A DNA stretch of 64,000 bases, taken from NCBI GenBank assembly GCA_963848175.1, contig CAWKCO010000011.1, forward strand, positions 800,219 through 864,218, given 5' to 3'. Shown piece after piece: positions 54,800 to 63,919 of the stretch. Source of the stretch: JAMZMI01 sp963848175 (GTDB taxonomy: Bacteria > Bacteroidota > Bacteroidia > Cytophagales > Cyclobacteriaceae). The notes beneath the pieces are model-generated. The model was not told where the DNA came from. It was given only the letters and a program-made list of their open reading frames with translations, and did no database searches. The position numbers and the translations under genes are program-made. The stretch's first letter is position 1. Each line of letters begins with the position of its first letter.

Positions 54800-57700
54800 T
54801 TTTTTATCAATTTATGCGTACCGATTAATTCATTTTCTTGAAAAAGTCTGAGCAAGTACATGCCCGACTCAAAGCGTGAAATATCTATTCCCTTGCTGGG
54901 CTCAACCATTTGGGTCAAAATCAACTGGCCAGTGAGGTCAAAAATCTTGACTTGGGTTTTCTCAGAACGAACATTGCCGATCAAGACCAGGTCTTCCGCC
55001 GGATTAGGAAATAAGATCAGTTGAGTCTGCTTGTCTGTACCAAGCACTGAGGCAGATACCAAAACAATATTATCAGCTGAAATTTCACTTTTCAACCCAT
55101 AGTTATTTTCAACAGCTAGCTTCACACTTTGCCAACCTTCCGTTTTGTAACTCACCAGATGAGGCCCTTTTCCTGTGGCCGAAGTAGGGCTAGCATCCGC
55201 TCCAAAGTCCCATACATAATCACGTCCTTCGCCTTCATGTTTCACATAAAAAACCACATCCTGTTTTAACCCAACTTCATCCTTGCTGGCAATAATGATT
55301 CCTTGGATAGGTGCAAGCACTTCTCCCACGGTAATCACCTTTTCTGCTTTTGCTTCTCCTACTTGATTGATCACACGCACTTTCACCGTCTCACTTCCTG
55401 ACTTAGAAAATTTCACTTTGTGTGGGCCTGCGCCAAAGCCGATCTTTGGGGAAGCATTTTTTCCAAAATCCCATTCGATCAATGAAGCCGTACCGCTCAC
55501 ACCAAGACTGAGGGTCACTTCTTCTTGACGCAGCGCTTCGCTTTTGTCGCTTTTCAGAGTCACTTGAGGAAGTCCCATATTAACACCAGCCGGCGCTAAA
55601 ACCATAATATCATCTACTCTCCAATAAGTGTCATAAGGTGTGGCACTGCCCAACCTCGTCCAGCGCAATCGAAGGTTTTCTACAGATGGAAACTCATCGG
55701 TTAGCTCGATGTAATACCAAATATCATTTTGCTGATTGTCGTAAGTAAACTTTCCCACAAGGGAAACCTCTGTCCACTCCCCATCATTGGCAGCATATTC
55801 AAAACGTATGCCTGCGCCATCGTCCTGATTCACCACAGCGACATCTTCTACGATGGACGTTTTCATCATACCAAAAGAAAGCCTCACATTGTCGTACCCA
55901 GAAGTATTGATAGAATCCAAGGCAAAAATTTCGTCGTTGGGTTGTATAAAAGCACTGAACTGCCCTGAAGCTCCCTCATATCCAGAGCTCGCATGAACTC
56001 CCCAAACTGTAGCATAATGCAGGGAACTGGTATTGTCATCGGCCAGAACTCCAAAACGAGGAACGCCACCCCACTGCTGTCCGTTGTTTTGCGGGTCTTG
56101 AATAGCAAACCCTTCCATGTCTTCGGTAAGCAAGGTGACATAATCGCCACTCTCACCCGTAAATTCAACAGCATCAATGGTAGTAGACTGTGTATCCGTA
56201 TTTCCTAGATCATCGGTTACCGTAAGGCTATAAGTGTATTTTCCCGGCTGAATGAGATGCACCAGCAGATCGGCCTCATTTCCAACCTCCTCCCCGCCAA
56301 TAGTCCAACTGTATGATGCAATATTTCCTTTTGGGTTCACAGAAGTTGTCCCATCCAAATGCACGTACAAAGGTGAAAACCCAGACTTAAAAGGGGAAAT
56401 GATTTTACTCTGAAGGTTCAAGTTCACGGCTTCTACCCTAATACTTATCTCATCGTCATCACCCTCACTATCAATCACTGTAAGAGTGACTGTGTAGGCT
56501 CCTTCGGTGGTATATTCATGAGCTATTTGTGCGCCAGTGCCCGTGCTACCATCTCCAAAATTCCAATGATACTCTTCTATGGTTCGGTCTTGATAAGGTG
56601 CTGATTGACTTCCGTCAAAGTTGATTTTCCCAGGTATTTGAACTTTAGTTGTGTCGGTAGTGAAAAAAGCATTTGGTGCTTCGGTCTTTTTAATGGCACG
56701 CTTCCACATCCCTGCACCCATAGTTGCTAGATAGATGTGATTTTTGCCCGTTTCGTCTTGCCAAATTTTCCCTCTTCGAGCCACTGGAAATTCAATAAAA
56801 TTAGCCCCCACTGTTCCTGTCCAATCTTGCAGGTTCACTTCGTCCAAGCTCGCTCCAATAGTAGCTTTTATAAATGCTATTCCTTTGGAGATTTCCTCAC
56901 CATGCTGACGCACGTGGAAGGTAAAATAAAATTGATTACCCGATCCACAAAGTCCCCCAAAGCCAGTTTTGGCATTGAAAGTAGAAATGAAATCTGGATT
57001 GCGAATCGTTAGTGCTTTTTGCCTGTCCACAACTTTAGTAAAAGTCGCACCAAAATCGCTTGAGAGTAGCAATTCAAAATCGGTGGAAGAGTCATCTCCT
57101 TTGGTCAATAAGAGATAGGTAGTCGCCTCATTGCTCCATACCGTCATGTCGCCATTAGATCCCCAGTTGCTTTTAAGCCCATCGTCACTACCATTATAAA
57201 ATACTTCTGTCCACACGTAAGAACCATTGGCTTGACGCGCACCACGAAATGTACCATTTGTACATCTAAGAAAAACACGGTCGGGATTGTTCGGGTCGGG
57301 CATGATCTTGCGCGCAGGCACATCTGTATCACCATAAGTGATCTTGCGAAAATTGTGGGCGCTATTGCCCGCTACCAATTCATAAATATCATCTGTCACG
57401 TAAGAACCGCCAATCGTCGCGATATACACACGCTCTGGCACTTGAGGGTCACTGGAAATATTGATAACCCTTGTATTGTTTACCAATCCCTTTTTATTGC
57501 TTGACTTTCCGTCTATCAGTGTCTTCCAAAGATCTGTTGGCCCATTTAGGTCTGTCAACTCTTTGTACAAAAGTCTTCCATTCCAATCTGTAACCGCTCC
57601 TCCAAATCCATTGGCCGTACCCAATAGCACCAAGGTCTTCTTTCCAACTTTCACCACCGTCTCCGCAGCATCACCATTCCAGTTTCCGCTTTGCACAGTG

Positions 57701-59049
57701 TTTGGCTGGTTCCACGAAAAACCTCCATCAAAACTTTCTAAAAATCCATTATCCGCAAGTGTTTGCACCACATAGTTTTGGTGACCCGCCATGTCCCAGT
57801 TGAAGGTAGAAGCCGTACCTGTGGTTCTATAGAAAGGCTGTCCCGCAAGCTTTTTTGCTTCGTACGAACTGACACTTTTCCAAGATTCTATATCTGTCAG
57901 GTCTCCTACATAGGCCGTTTGCTGACTCATCACCAAAGCCCCGCGCTCGTAGCTGTAGTCCGTCCATGATTTAGGATAATAGGCATAGGTACGTGAAACG
58001 CCTTGGTATTTATTCCAGCCTACTTCCACCATTTGCTCTGAGCCAGTGTACTTAAAAGCTTCTGAAACTTCAACGTCAAACGTAGTTCCACTGATGGTCA
58101 CATCCGCTTCTAGCAAAGCATTGGAAGTTCCATTTCCTCCTCTCAAAAGCGTCCCTATCATTAAATGATGTTCTGTCGCTGTAGATGAAGGATCAATGAC
58201 TGGTCTCCAATGTAGCTGGTCTCTATCCTGCAATACGCCGTTGGCATCTAGCTCCTGCCAAGTACCGTTGTCATAAGCACGAACATAAAGTCCAGAGTTA
58301 TTGTCTGATCGCTCGTAGATGGCATAAATCCAATTTCCGTCAGGAGAAATCTCCGAACCAAAACAACGAAGCGTATTGCTAGGTGCAGCAATCGGACTCC
58401 ATGAAACTGCTCCGTTGGTAGATTGATAAACACCACTTAGCCCACCAAGTAAAACATCCCCATTCTGAGGATGAATAGTAATAGTCAAAACATTTCTATC
58501 GGCAGAGCCAGAAACATAAGTGGATTTTTTCCAAGTCCCTCCACCGTCAGTTGAGTAGTACATATCCCTACTTCCCGATTCGGCAAAATGTCGCACCTTG
58601 TCCTCTAACCAACTTGGAGCAATGTACATTTTATTTTCATCCTGTGGGTCTATGGCCATGGCTGAAACAGGTGTACCTATGAAACTGGAAACCACTGTCC
58701 AATTTTCTCCACCGTCGTTACTAGTGGCCAAACCGTAAGTAGACCCCATCAACAACTTTTTTGAGTCGGTAGGTGCTACTGCGATATTAAAAATATTGTT
58801 GAAAGGCGATTGAAAGCTATAGCTTTCCCAATGCCCACCATAGTCATAGCTGACATAGTAGCCTTCCACATCACTACAGAGGAACATTTTACCATCTATA
58901 TTGGGATCGCAAACAAGATGTTGCAATTGCCCTCCACTACCAGGATTGGCATTGAGCCACTGCGCTTGAGCTGGAACATAAACCGCACTCAAAACGAGTA
59001 CAAAACAGACTGAAACCAGTCTGATCAAATAGCTGTTGTATTTCTTCAT
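54796..59049 (-). CDS. secreted GH74/VPS10-like propeller protein with PKD domains and T9SS tail
   Basis: 1417 residues. Signal peptide (VCFVLVLSAVYVPAQAQ). Propeller about 30-780 opening GSGGQLQHLVCDPNIDGKMF and LCSDVEGYYVS, the same family as the 1972-residue protein 7 kb away. PKD domains about 791-880 (EYHWNFGDGSTGTGAQ) and 885-970, a lectin-like region about 990-1160, two more PKD-like repeats (IEWDFGKNAS, YVWDFGADAS) and a T9SS tail (LILFPNPAEDLVLIGNVRS). First of a two-gene operon with the Calx-beta protein. Its polysaccharide target is unknown. Confidence 0.88.
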   Translation of the reverse strand: MKKYNSYLIRLVSVCFVLVLSAVYVPAQAQWLNANPGSGGQLQHLVCDPNIDGKMFLCSDVEGYYVSYDYGGHWESYSFQSPFNNIFNIAVAPTDSKKLLMGSTYGLATSNDGGENWTVVSSFIGTPVSAMAIDPQDENKMYIAPSWLEDKVRHFAESGSRDMYYSTDGGGTWKKSTYVSGSADRNVLTITIHPQNGDVLLGGLSGVYQSTNGAVSWSPIAAPSNTLRCFGSEISPDGNWIYAIYERSDNNSGLYVRAYDNGTWQELDANGVLQDRDQLHWRPVIDPSSTATEHHLMIGTLLRGGNGTSNALLEADVTISGTTFDVEVSEAFKYTGSEQMVEVGWNKYQGVSRTYAYYPKSWTDYSYERGALVMSQQTAYVGDLTDIESWKSVSSYEAKKLAGQPFYRTTGTASTFNWDMAGHQNYVVQTLADNGFLESFDGGFSWNQPNTVQSGNWNGDAAETVVKVGKKTLVLLGTANGFGGAVTDWNGRLLYKELTDLNGPTDLWKTLIDGKSSNKKGLVNNTRVINISSDPQVPERVYIATIGGSYVTDDIYELVAGNSAHNFRKITYGDTDVPARKIMPDPNNPDRVFLRCTNGTFRGARQANGSYVWTEVFYNGSDDGLKSNWGSNGDMTVWSNEATTYLLLTKGDDSSTDFELLLSSDFGATFTKVVDRQKALTIRNPDFISTFNAKTGFGGLCGSGNQFYFTFHVRQHGEEISKGIAFIKATIGASLDEVNLQDWTGTVGANFIEFPVARRGKIWQDETGKNHIYLATMGAGMWKRAIKKTEAPNAFFTTDTTKVQIPGKINFDGSQSAPYQDRTIEEYHWNFGDGSTGTGAQIAHEYTTEGAYTVTLTVIDSEGDDDEISIRVEAVNLNLQSKIISPFKSGFSPLYVHLDGTTSVNPKGNIASYSWTIGGEEVGNEADLLVHLIQPGKYTYSLTVTDDLGNTDTQSTTIDAVEFTGESGDYVTLLTEDMEGFAIQDPQNNGQQWGGVPRFGVLADDNTSSLHYATVWGVHASSGYEGASGQFSAFIQPNDEIFALDSINTSGYDNVRLSFGMMKTSIVEDVAVVNQDDGAGIRFEYAANDGEWTEVSLVGKFTYDNQQNDIWYYIELTDEFPSVENLRLRWTRLGSATPYDTYWRVDDIMVLAPAGVNMGLPQVTLKSDKSEALRQEEVTLSLGVSGTASLIEWDFGKNASPKIGFGAGPHKVKFSKSGSETVKVRVINQVGEAKAEKVITVGEVLAPIQGIIIASKDEVGLKQDVVFYVKHEGEGRDYVWDFGADASPTSATGKGPHLVSYKTEGWQSVKLAVENNYGLKSEISADNIVLVSASVLGTDKQTQLILFPNPAEDLVLIGNVRSEKTQVKIFDLTGQLILTQMVEPSKGIDISRFESGMYLLRLFQENELIGTHKLIKK

Positions 59050-59073
59050 TGGGTTTTAATTTTCATCAGAAAA

Positions 59074-59106
59074 AGGAAAAAAGCAGCCATGAGACCGATG
59101 CTCATG
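59074..59106 (-). terminator. possible terminator after PID-CTERM-like gene
   Basis: Stem CATGAG/CTCATG with a short loop, followed on the minus strand by GCTGCTTTTTTCC. It lies between the micro-gene stop (59141) and the next start (59049). A six-base stem makes it weak. Confidence 0.4.
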
Positions 59107-59140
59107 ACCCTCCTTTCTATCGCTGGTTAGGCAATAACAC

Positions 59141-59302
59141 TTATTTCTTTTTGCTTTTGATGACCTTTTTAAGTCCATAGGCACCTCCAGCTGCTAGCAG
59201 AAGAGAAAGTCCTCCATCAATGGGTGTTTTTGGAGGAGCCCCGGAAGTAGCCATTAAGAATATTGGAGTAAGAGTCAAGATCACTATTAAGAGATTCTTC
59301 AT
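59141..59302 (-). CDS. PID-CTERM-like micro-protein
   Basis: 53 residues, starting MKNLLIVILTLTPIFLMATS (signal-like) and then TPIDGGLSLLLAAGGAYG and LKKVIKSKKK. The Pro-Ile-Asp-Gly-Gly motif, one hydrophobic helix and a basic tail match the PID-CTERM sorting signal of Bacteroidota, thought to be handled by an exosortase-like system (family knowledge; no such enzyme is in this window). It stands just upstream of the T9SS propeller operon. Too short for most gene callers. Confidence 0.7.
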   Translation of the reverse strand: MKNLLIVILTLTPIFLMATSGAPPKTPIDGGLSLLLAAGGAYGLKKVIKSKKK

Positions 59303-59900
59303 TCAATATGGGTTATTAATTGTCACTTTAAACTGGGAGTTCATTTTGTAAAAAGGGTGAAACTCCACAACACAATGGTAATTCAGCCTAAAGAGCAACT
59401 TGTTGAATCTTAAAAATCAAAAGTGATGTATTACTCAGGAGGTGAAATTAATTTCTCCTGAGTTTGATGATTTATAGGTCAAATCATCGTTGAATGGATT
59501 ATTTAGCCAGCTAAACACCTGAAGAGTGGGTTTAAAAAACATTATATGCTTTGCTGAAAATCGGGAGTAAGTTTTAATAAGCAAAAAGGTTAGAAGATTA
59601 TCTTGTTAGGCAATACCGCTGAGTTGTTTCCTGAAGAAACTGATTATAGCAACTCCCCCCATATCAAACTTATTAAGGTGAATCCTGGTCTCACACTTAA
59701 TGCATGAATCTCAAAATTTTCGCTACACTAAATTCAAGAGAACTCACCATATAACTGAGATGGGAGCAGACAGGAAACAGAGCCTTACCATATTTTACAC
59801 CTATATTGATTTGGGCAGATTCCATCGCATGAGCCAAACCCTATAAAACGCCTTGGCAAGATGCCGCCTGACACATTCTACTTGTAAGTCCGATCCAAAT
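59303..59900. other. gene-free region before IS3 copy 2
   Basis: About 600 bases with no convincing ORF. It presumably includes the promoter of the PID-CTERM-like gene. I see no repeat shared with the array. Confidence 0.5.
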
Positions 59901-59930
59901 TGGAATTGCTACAAAAAACTGGACAATATA

Positions 59931-60788
59931 TTAAGCGCATTTTGAATAATTGATTTTACTGTATTCGTTTGGGGTTTTATATCCTAGATACGAGTGTTTT
60001 CTTTGTCGATTATACCATATTTCGATAAACTCAAAAACCTCTGTTTTGGCTTGAAGAATACTGATATACTTGCTGTGATTGACCATTTCTGATTTCAGTA
60101 TTTTAAAGTAATTCTCTGCTACTGCATTATCCCAACAATTCCCTTTCCTACTCATAGATTGTAAAACGGGGTGTTTTTTGAGTTCGACTCTGAAAGCATG
60201 AGAAGCAAATTGTACGCCTCTGTCTGAGTGAAAAATTAGTAGTTGTGTGATCGGTCTATTGAGAACGGCCATTCTCCATGCAGCCAGTACAGTTGCTTCT
60301 GTGGTCATATCTGTGCTTAGTGCCCATCCTACAATCTTTCTGTCGAATAAATCCATAATGATAGTTAGATAAAGCCACCCCTGTTCAGTATGTATATAAG
60401 TTATATCAGAAACCCATTTTTCTGCTGGTCTTCTAGCAGTGAAATTTCTATTCAAGTGATTCTCTGCAATAGGAAAGTTGTGTGAAGAATCTGTGGTGTT
60501 CACTCGAAACTTCTTACTTACGATGCTTCTAATACCATTACAGCGCATAATTCTAGCAACACGTTGACGAGATACTTTCCAACCATTTGACACTAGACTA
60601 TCGGTTATCTTAGGGCTACCATATCGATTTTTACTTTCTTTATACACCCTCTTGATTTGCTCTGCAATTTTCTTATTCTCAATCAACCTTGCAGAAGGCT
60701 TTCTCCTTTGAAAATCATAATATCCACTTCTGCTTACGGTCAAGACTTTGCACATCCTCTCAACACCAAATTCTAAGTGATAATCCAT
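59931..60788 (-). CDS. IS3 OrfB (DDE transposase), copy 2
   Basis: 285 residues, one residue different from the copy at 33561 (QFASH in place of QFTSH) beside the second catalytic Asp. All DDE residues are present. Intact. Confidence 0.93.
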   Translation of the reverse strand: MDYHLEFGVERMCKVLTVSRSGYYDFQRRKPSARLIENKKIAEQIKRVYKESKNRYGSPKITDSLVSNGWKVSRQRVARIMRCNGIRSIVSKKFRVNTTDSSHNFPIAENHLNRNFTARRPAEKWVSDITYIHTEQGWLYLTIIMDLFDRKIVGWALSTDMTTEATVLAAWRMAVLNRPITQLLIFHSDRGVQFASHAFRVELKKHPVLQSMSRKGNCWDNAVAENYFKILKSEMVNHSKYISILQAKTEVFEFIEIWYNRQRKHSYLGYKTPNEYSKINYSKCA

Positions 60789-61102
60789 TATGAATTTGTA
60801 GATTTGGTGTCTCCCCTGGAGAAGATGCCTACAGCCTTTTTTAGAATATCACGCTCCAATTGAGCTTCTCTTAGCTCTTTCTTTAACTGCAAGTTTTCTC
60901 TTTGCACATCGGTAAGATTTGCATTTCCATGCCCCGAAAAGCTACCTTCTTTTGTCTCTTCGTATTCCCTTTTCCACCGTCTGATCAGTTCGGTTCTGAC
61001 ACCTAGTTCTTCTGCAACCTCTTTAGACGGTTTTCCTGTTAAACAGAGATTAACTGCCATCATTTTAAATTCCTTATCAAAGGATCTTCTTTCTCTTTTC
61101 AT
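60788..61102 (-). CDS. IS3 OrfA, copy 2
   Basis: 104 residues, identical in protein to OrfA of copy 1, with the same A AAA AAG slippery sequence (60842-60836, minus strand). Confidence 0.92.
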   Translation of the reverse strand: MKRERRSFDKEFKMMAVNLCLTGKPSKEVAEELGVRTELIRRWKREYEETKEGSFSGHGNANLTDVQRENLQLKKELREAQLERDILKKAVGIFSRGDTKSTNS

Positions 61103-61185
61103 AGATAGTAAATTTAGCTTTACGAGCTTAACTTACTGTCCAGTCAAATGTAGCAGGTTCAGTATTCTTTAACTCTTGGATTAAA

Positions 61186-61380
61186 TTAAAAATCTTCTGC
61201 GTTTCTAGCTTCGCGTTTTCCTTCGAGAATAAGTTTTATTTCTTCCGCAGCATCACTTATCTCTTCGAGCAACAAAGCTTTTTCTCCCGATATTTGCTTT
61301 GTTTTCACATAAGGCAGACTTTTCAGTACTTCTAGAATATGTAGCGCCTTGTTGTCCTTAATGTCAAGTAATACTTTCAT
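61186..61380 (-). CDS. orphan antitoxin-like protein, truncated C-terminus
   Basis: 64 residues: MKVLLDIKDNKALHILEVLK and EISDAAEEIKLILEGKREAR. This is the start of a common Bacteroidota antitoxin family paired with RelE/ParE-type toxins. The usual C-terminal end (like DFLxEL) is lost: the frame stops at ...AEDF, and LIQELKN follows in another frame. The toxin gene expected downstream is absent; the IS3 copy begins 25 bases on. An IS21 end lies about 40 bases upstream of the start, so its promoter is also disturbed. Confidence 0.6.
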   Translation of the reverse strand: MKVLLDIKDNKALHILEVLKSLPYVKTKQISGEKALLLEEISDAAEEIKLILEGKREARNAEDF

Positions 61381-61564
61381 TATTGGCTTCCTTTTAAGAA
61401 TACTAAAGATCTCTTTTCATTGGATATTACACTTCGAAATATGCCACTCATTTCAGTTTTTGTGTGCCAGTGGTTTCACTTCAAAATGTGCCACTCTGGA
61501 TGAATTGATTTCGGTTCGATTTGTGCCATTTATTTGGCTATGTCAAGTCTGATATCATTTCGAT

Positions 61565-63175
61565 TTGTGCCAGCATGGCTCCACCACTTTAAGAGTTCTT
61601 ATACTGTTAACATCGCCATTAAAAACGATGGCGAACAAACTGGATATAATGGACTTGAAGCAAATTATCAACTTACATCTTGACGGTACGAGTAACCGTC
61701 AGATTAGTCGCACCCTCGGCCTACACAGAAACACTATCAATGAGTATATCCGTTCTTTTCAGTCGTCGGACTTATCGATGGAGGAACTCCAAGCGTTGAG
61801 TCAAGCTGATCTTGAAGAGTTGGTATCTTCTAAAACGACCATCAATAACGAGCGTTTTTCGGCTCTCATGTCGTTTTTTGAAACGATGCATGCACATCGT
61901 AATCACCCAGGGTTTACGCTGCTCTACCATTACCTGCTCTATGCAGAGCAGAATGAAAATCCATACGGGTATACCCAGTTTACCACTCATTATCAGCGCA
62001 AATACAAACAGCCCAAAGGCTCGATGAAGCTGGATCACCAGCCCGCTAAAGAGCTCTACGTGGATTTTGCTGGTAAAAAACTGGAGGTGATAGACCCCAC
62101 TTCTGGTGAGGTGATTCAGATGGAAGTATTTGTAGCCACCTTGCCTTTCAGCCAATATACCTACGTAGAGGCCTGTTTCAGTCAAAAACGAGAAGACTTC
62201 ATCTCATGCCTAAACAATGCGCTTGCTTATTTTGGAGGTGTCCCTCAAGCCATCGTCTCAGATAACCTCAAGGCTGCCGTCACCCGGGCTAGCAAATACG
62301 AGGCAGTGATCAACAAGACCTTCAAAGACTTTGCGCTGCACTATAGTTGTGCCATCAACCCTACACGCAGCTATGCCCCACAGGACAAAGCATTGGTTGA
62401 AAACGCAGTTCACCTGACTTATCAGCGGATATATTATCCGATGCGCAATATGCAGTTCTTCTCCTTACAAGCGCTTAATGCAGAGATCAAAAAGCATCTG
62501 GAATCATACAATGATGTTTTGTTCCAAAGGAAGGAGTCGTCAAGAAGAGAGCTGTTCCAAACCTTTGAAAAACCCTTGCTCAAGCCACTAGCACCAACTA
62601 TTTATCAGACAAAGGATTACGCCCAAGCCAAAGTTCAAAAGATGGGATATGTATATCTATCAGCAGACAAAACCTATTATAGTGTCCCTTATCGATTTAT
62701 CGGCAGTCAGACGCAAATTCAATTCAGTGCTAAGCACGTGGAAATCTACCACAAACATGAGCGTATCGCCTTTCATGAGCGCATCAAAAGACAAGGCAGT
62801 TATATCACCAATAAAGAGCATTTAAGCAGCACACACCAGTTTTACAATGATTGGAGTCCCCAATTCTTCACCAATCAGGCCCGCAAAGTGGGTATCAATG
62901 TCGAACTCTTTATGACTGGACTTTTCCAACGAGCAGATTACCCTGAAATCAATTATAAGCGCGCCAACGGCATCTTGCAACTAGCCAAAACCTACGGAAA
63001 TCAGCGTGTAGACAAAGCCTGTCTGCGGGCGGTTTACTATGATGCATATAGCTATCAAATGATCAAAAACATCCTCAAAAACAATATGGATGATCATGAT
63101 ATTGAGAAGTCACAAAATGAGACATCACATATCCCTGACCATGAAAACATCAGAGGGGCAAACAATTATCATTAA
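61565..63175 (+). CDS. istA: IS21 transposase IstA
   Basis: 536 residues as opened from 61565; the likely true start is MANKLDIMDLKQIINLHLDG at 61628. HTH of IstA type (SNRQISRTLGLHRNTINEYI) and DDE core (LYVDFAGKKLEVIDP, AIVSDNLKAAVT, NPTRSYAPQDKALVENAVHL), then the C-terminal beta-barrel segment. Intact, unlike the IstA at 29545. Confidence 0.92.
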   Translation: MCQHGSTTLRVLILLTSPLKTMANKLDIMDLKQIINLHLDGTSNRQISRTLGLHRNTINEYIRSFQSSDLSMEELQALSQADLEELVSSKTTINNERFSALMSFFETMHAHRNHPGFTLLYHYLLYAEQNENPYGYTQFTTHYQRKYKQPKGSMKLDHQPAKELYVDFAGKKLEVIDPTSGEVIQMEVFVATLPFSQYTYVEACFSQKREDFISCLNNALAYFGGVPQAIVSDNLKAAVTRASKYEAVINKTFKDFALHYSCAINPTRSYAPQDKALVENAVHLTYQRIYYPMRNMQFFSLQALNAEIKKHLESYNDVLFQRKESSRRELFQTFEKPLLKPLAPTIYQTKDYAQAKVQKMGYVYLSADKTYYSVPYRFIGSQTQIQFSAKHVEIYHKHERIAFHERIKRQGSYITNKEHLSSTHQFYNDWSPQFFTNQARKVGINVELFMTGLFQRADYPEINYKRANGILQLAKTYGNQRVDKACLRAVYYDAYSYQMIKNILKNNMDDHDIEKSQNETSHIPDHENIRGANNYH

Positions 63176-63187
63176 ACAATTACAGAC

Positions 63188-63919
63188 ATGAATAATCAAA
63201 CTATTGAAAAATTAACCAGTATGAGGCTAAGTGCCATGGCGAATATGCACCGTCAAAACTTGGCCAATAACCTGTGCAGTAAGTACACCATCGACGAGTA
63301 CCTAACTTTACTCACAGACTGTGAGTGGGAAGACCGAGAAAACAAGAAAACAGCTCGCTTGATGCAAAAAGCCAGTTTTAAGCAGCAGGCTAGTGTAGAA
63401 GATATCATCTTCTCAGAGAACAGAAACTTGGATAAAAATATGTTCGGTCGGCTGATCACCCTACAGTTTATCGAACAAAAAGAGAACCTTATCATCACTG
63501 GGTCTTCTGGTGTAGGAAAGAGCTACTTGAGTGAAGCTATTGGCAGACAAGCCTGTTTGCGGGGCTATAGTGCCATTTATCATGTCACAGCAAGGCTCTT
63601 TAACAAAATGAAATTAGCCAAAGTAGACGGTACCTATATCAAGGAGCTTAAAAAGATCTCTTCGGCAAAACTGTTACTCCTTGATGATTTTGGTCTTCAA
63701 TCCATGGATAACACATCTAGAGAGGTACTCATGGATATTATAGATGAGCGACATACCAAATCATCAACAATAATCTCTTCTCAGATACCAGTATCGGCAT
63801 GGTACGACATCATAGGTGAAAGCACTATAGCAGATGCGATCTTAGACCGGTTAGTCAACTCTTCGCACAGGATAAATCTCTCCGGAGAATCATTAAGAAA
63901 AGGAATGATCAAACAATAA
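63188..63919 (+). CDS. istB: IS21 helper ATPase IstB
   Basis: 243 residues with Walker A IITGSSGVGKSYLSEAIGRQ, Walker B KLLLLDDFGLQSMD and STIISSQIPVSAWYDIIGES, as in IstB. It starts 12 bases after istA. Confidence 0.92.
   Translation: MNNQTIEKLTSMRLSAMANMHRQNLANNLCSKYTIDEYLTLLTDCEWEDRENKKTARLMQKASFKQQASVEDIIFSENRNLDKNMFGRLITLQFIEQKENLIITGSSGVGKSYLSEAIGRQACLRGYSAIYHVTARLFNKMKLAKVDGTYIKELKKISSAKLLLLDDFGLQSMDNTSREVLMDIIDERHTKSSTIISSQIPVSAWYDIIGESTIADAILDRLVNSSHRINLSGESLRKGMIKQ

Larger units (their letters stand above)
59901..61161 (-). mobile_element. IS3-family insertion, copy 2 (inverted)
   Basis: Same 1261-bp element as 33188-34448 in reverse orientation, with the same terminal repeats. 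The flanks (AAT on the left, GTA on the right) do not match each other or those of copy 1 in a way that restores a target duplication. It ends 25 bases from the orphan antitoxin's stop. Confidence 0.92.
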
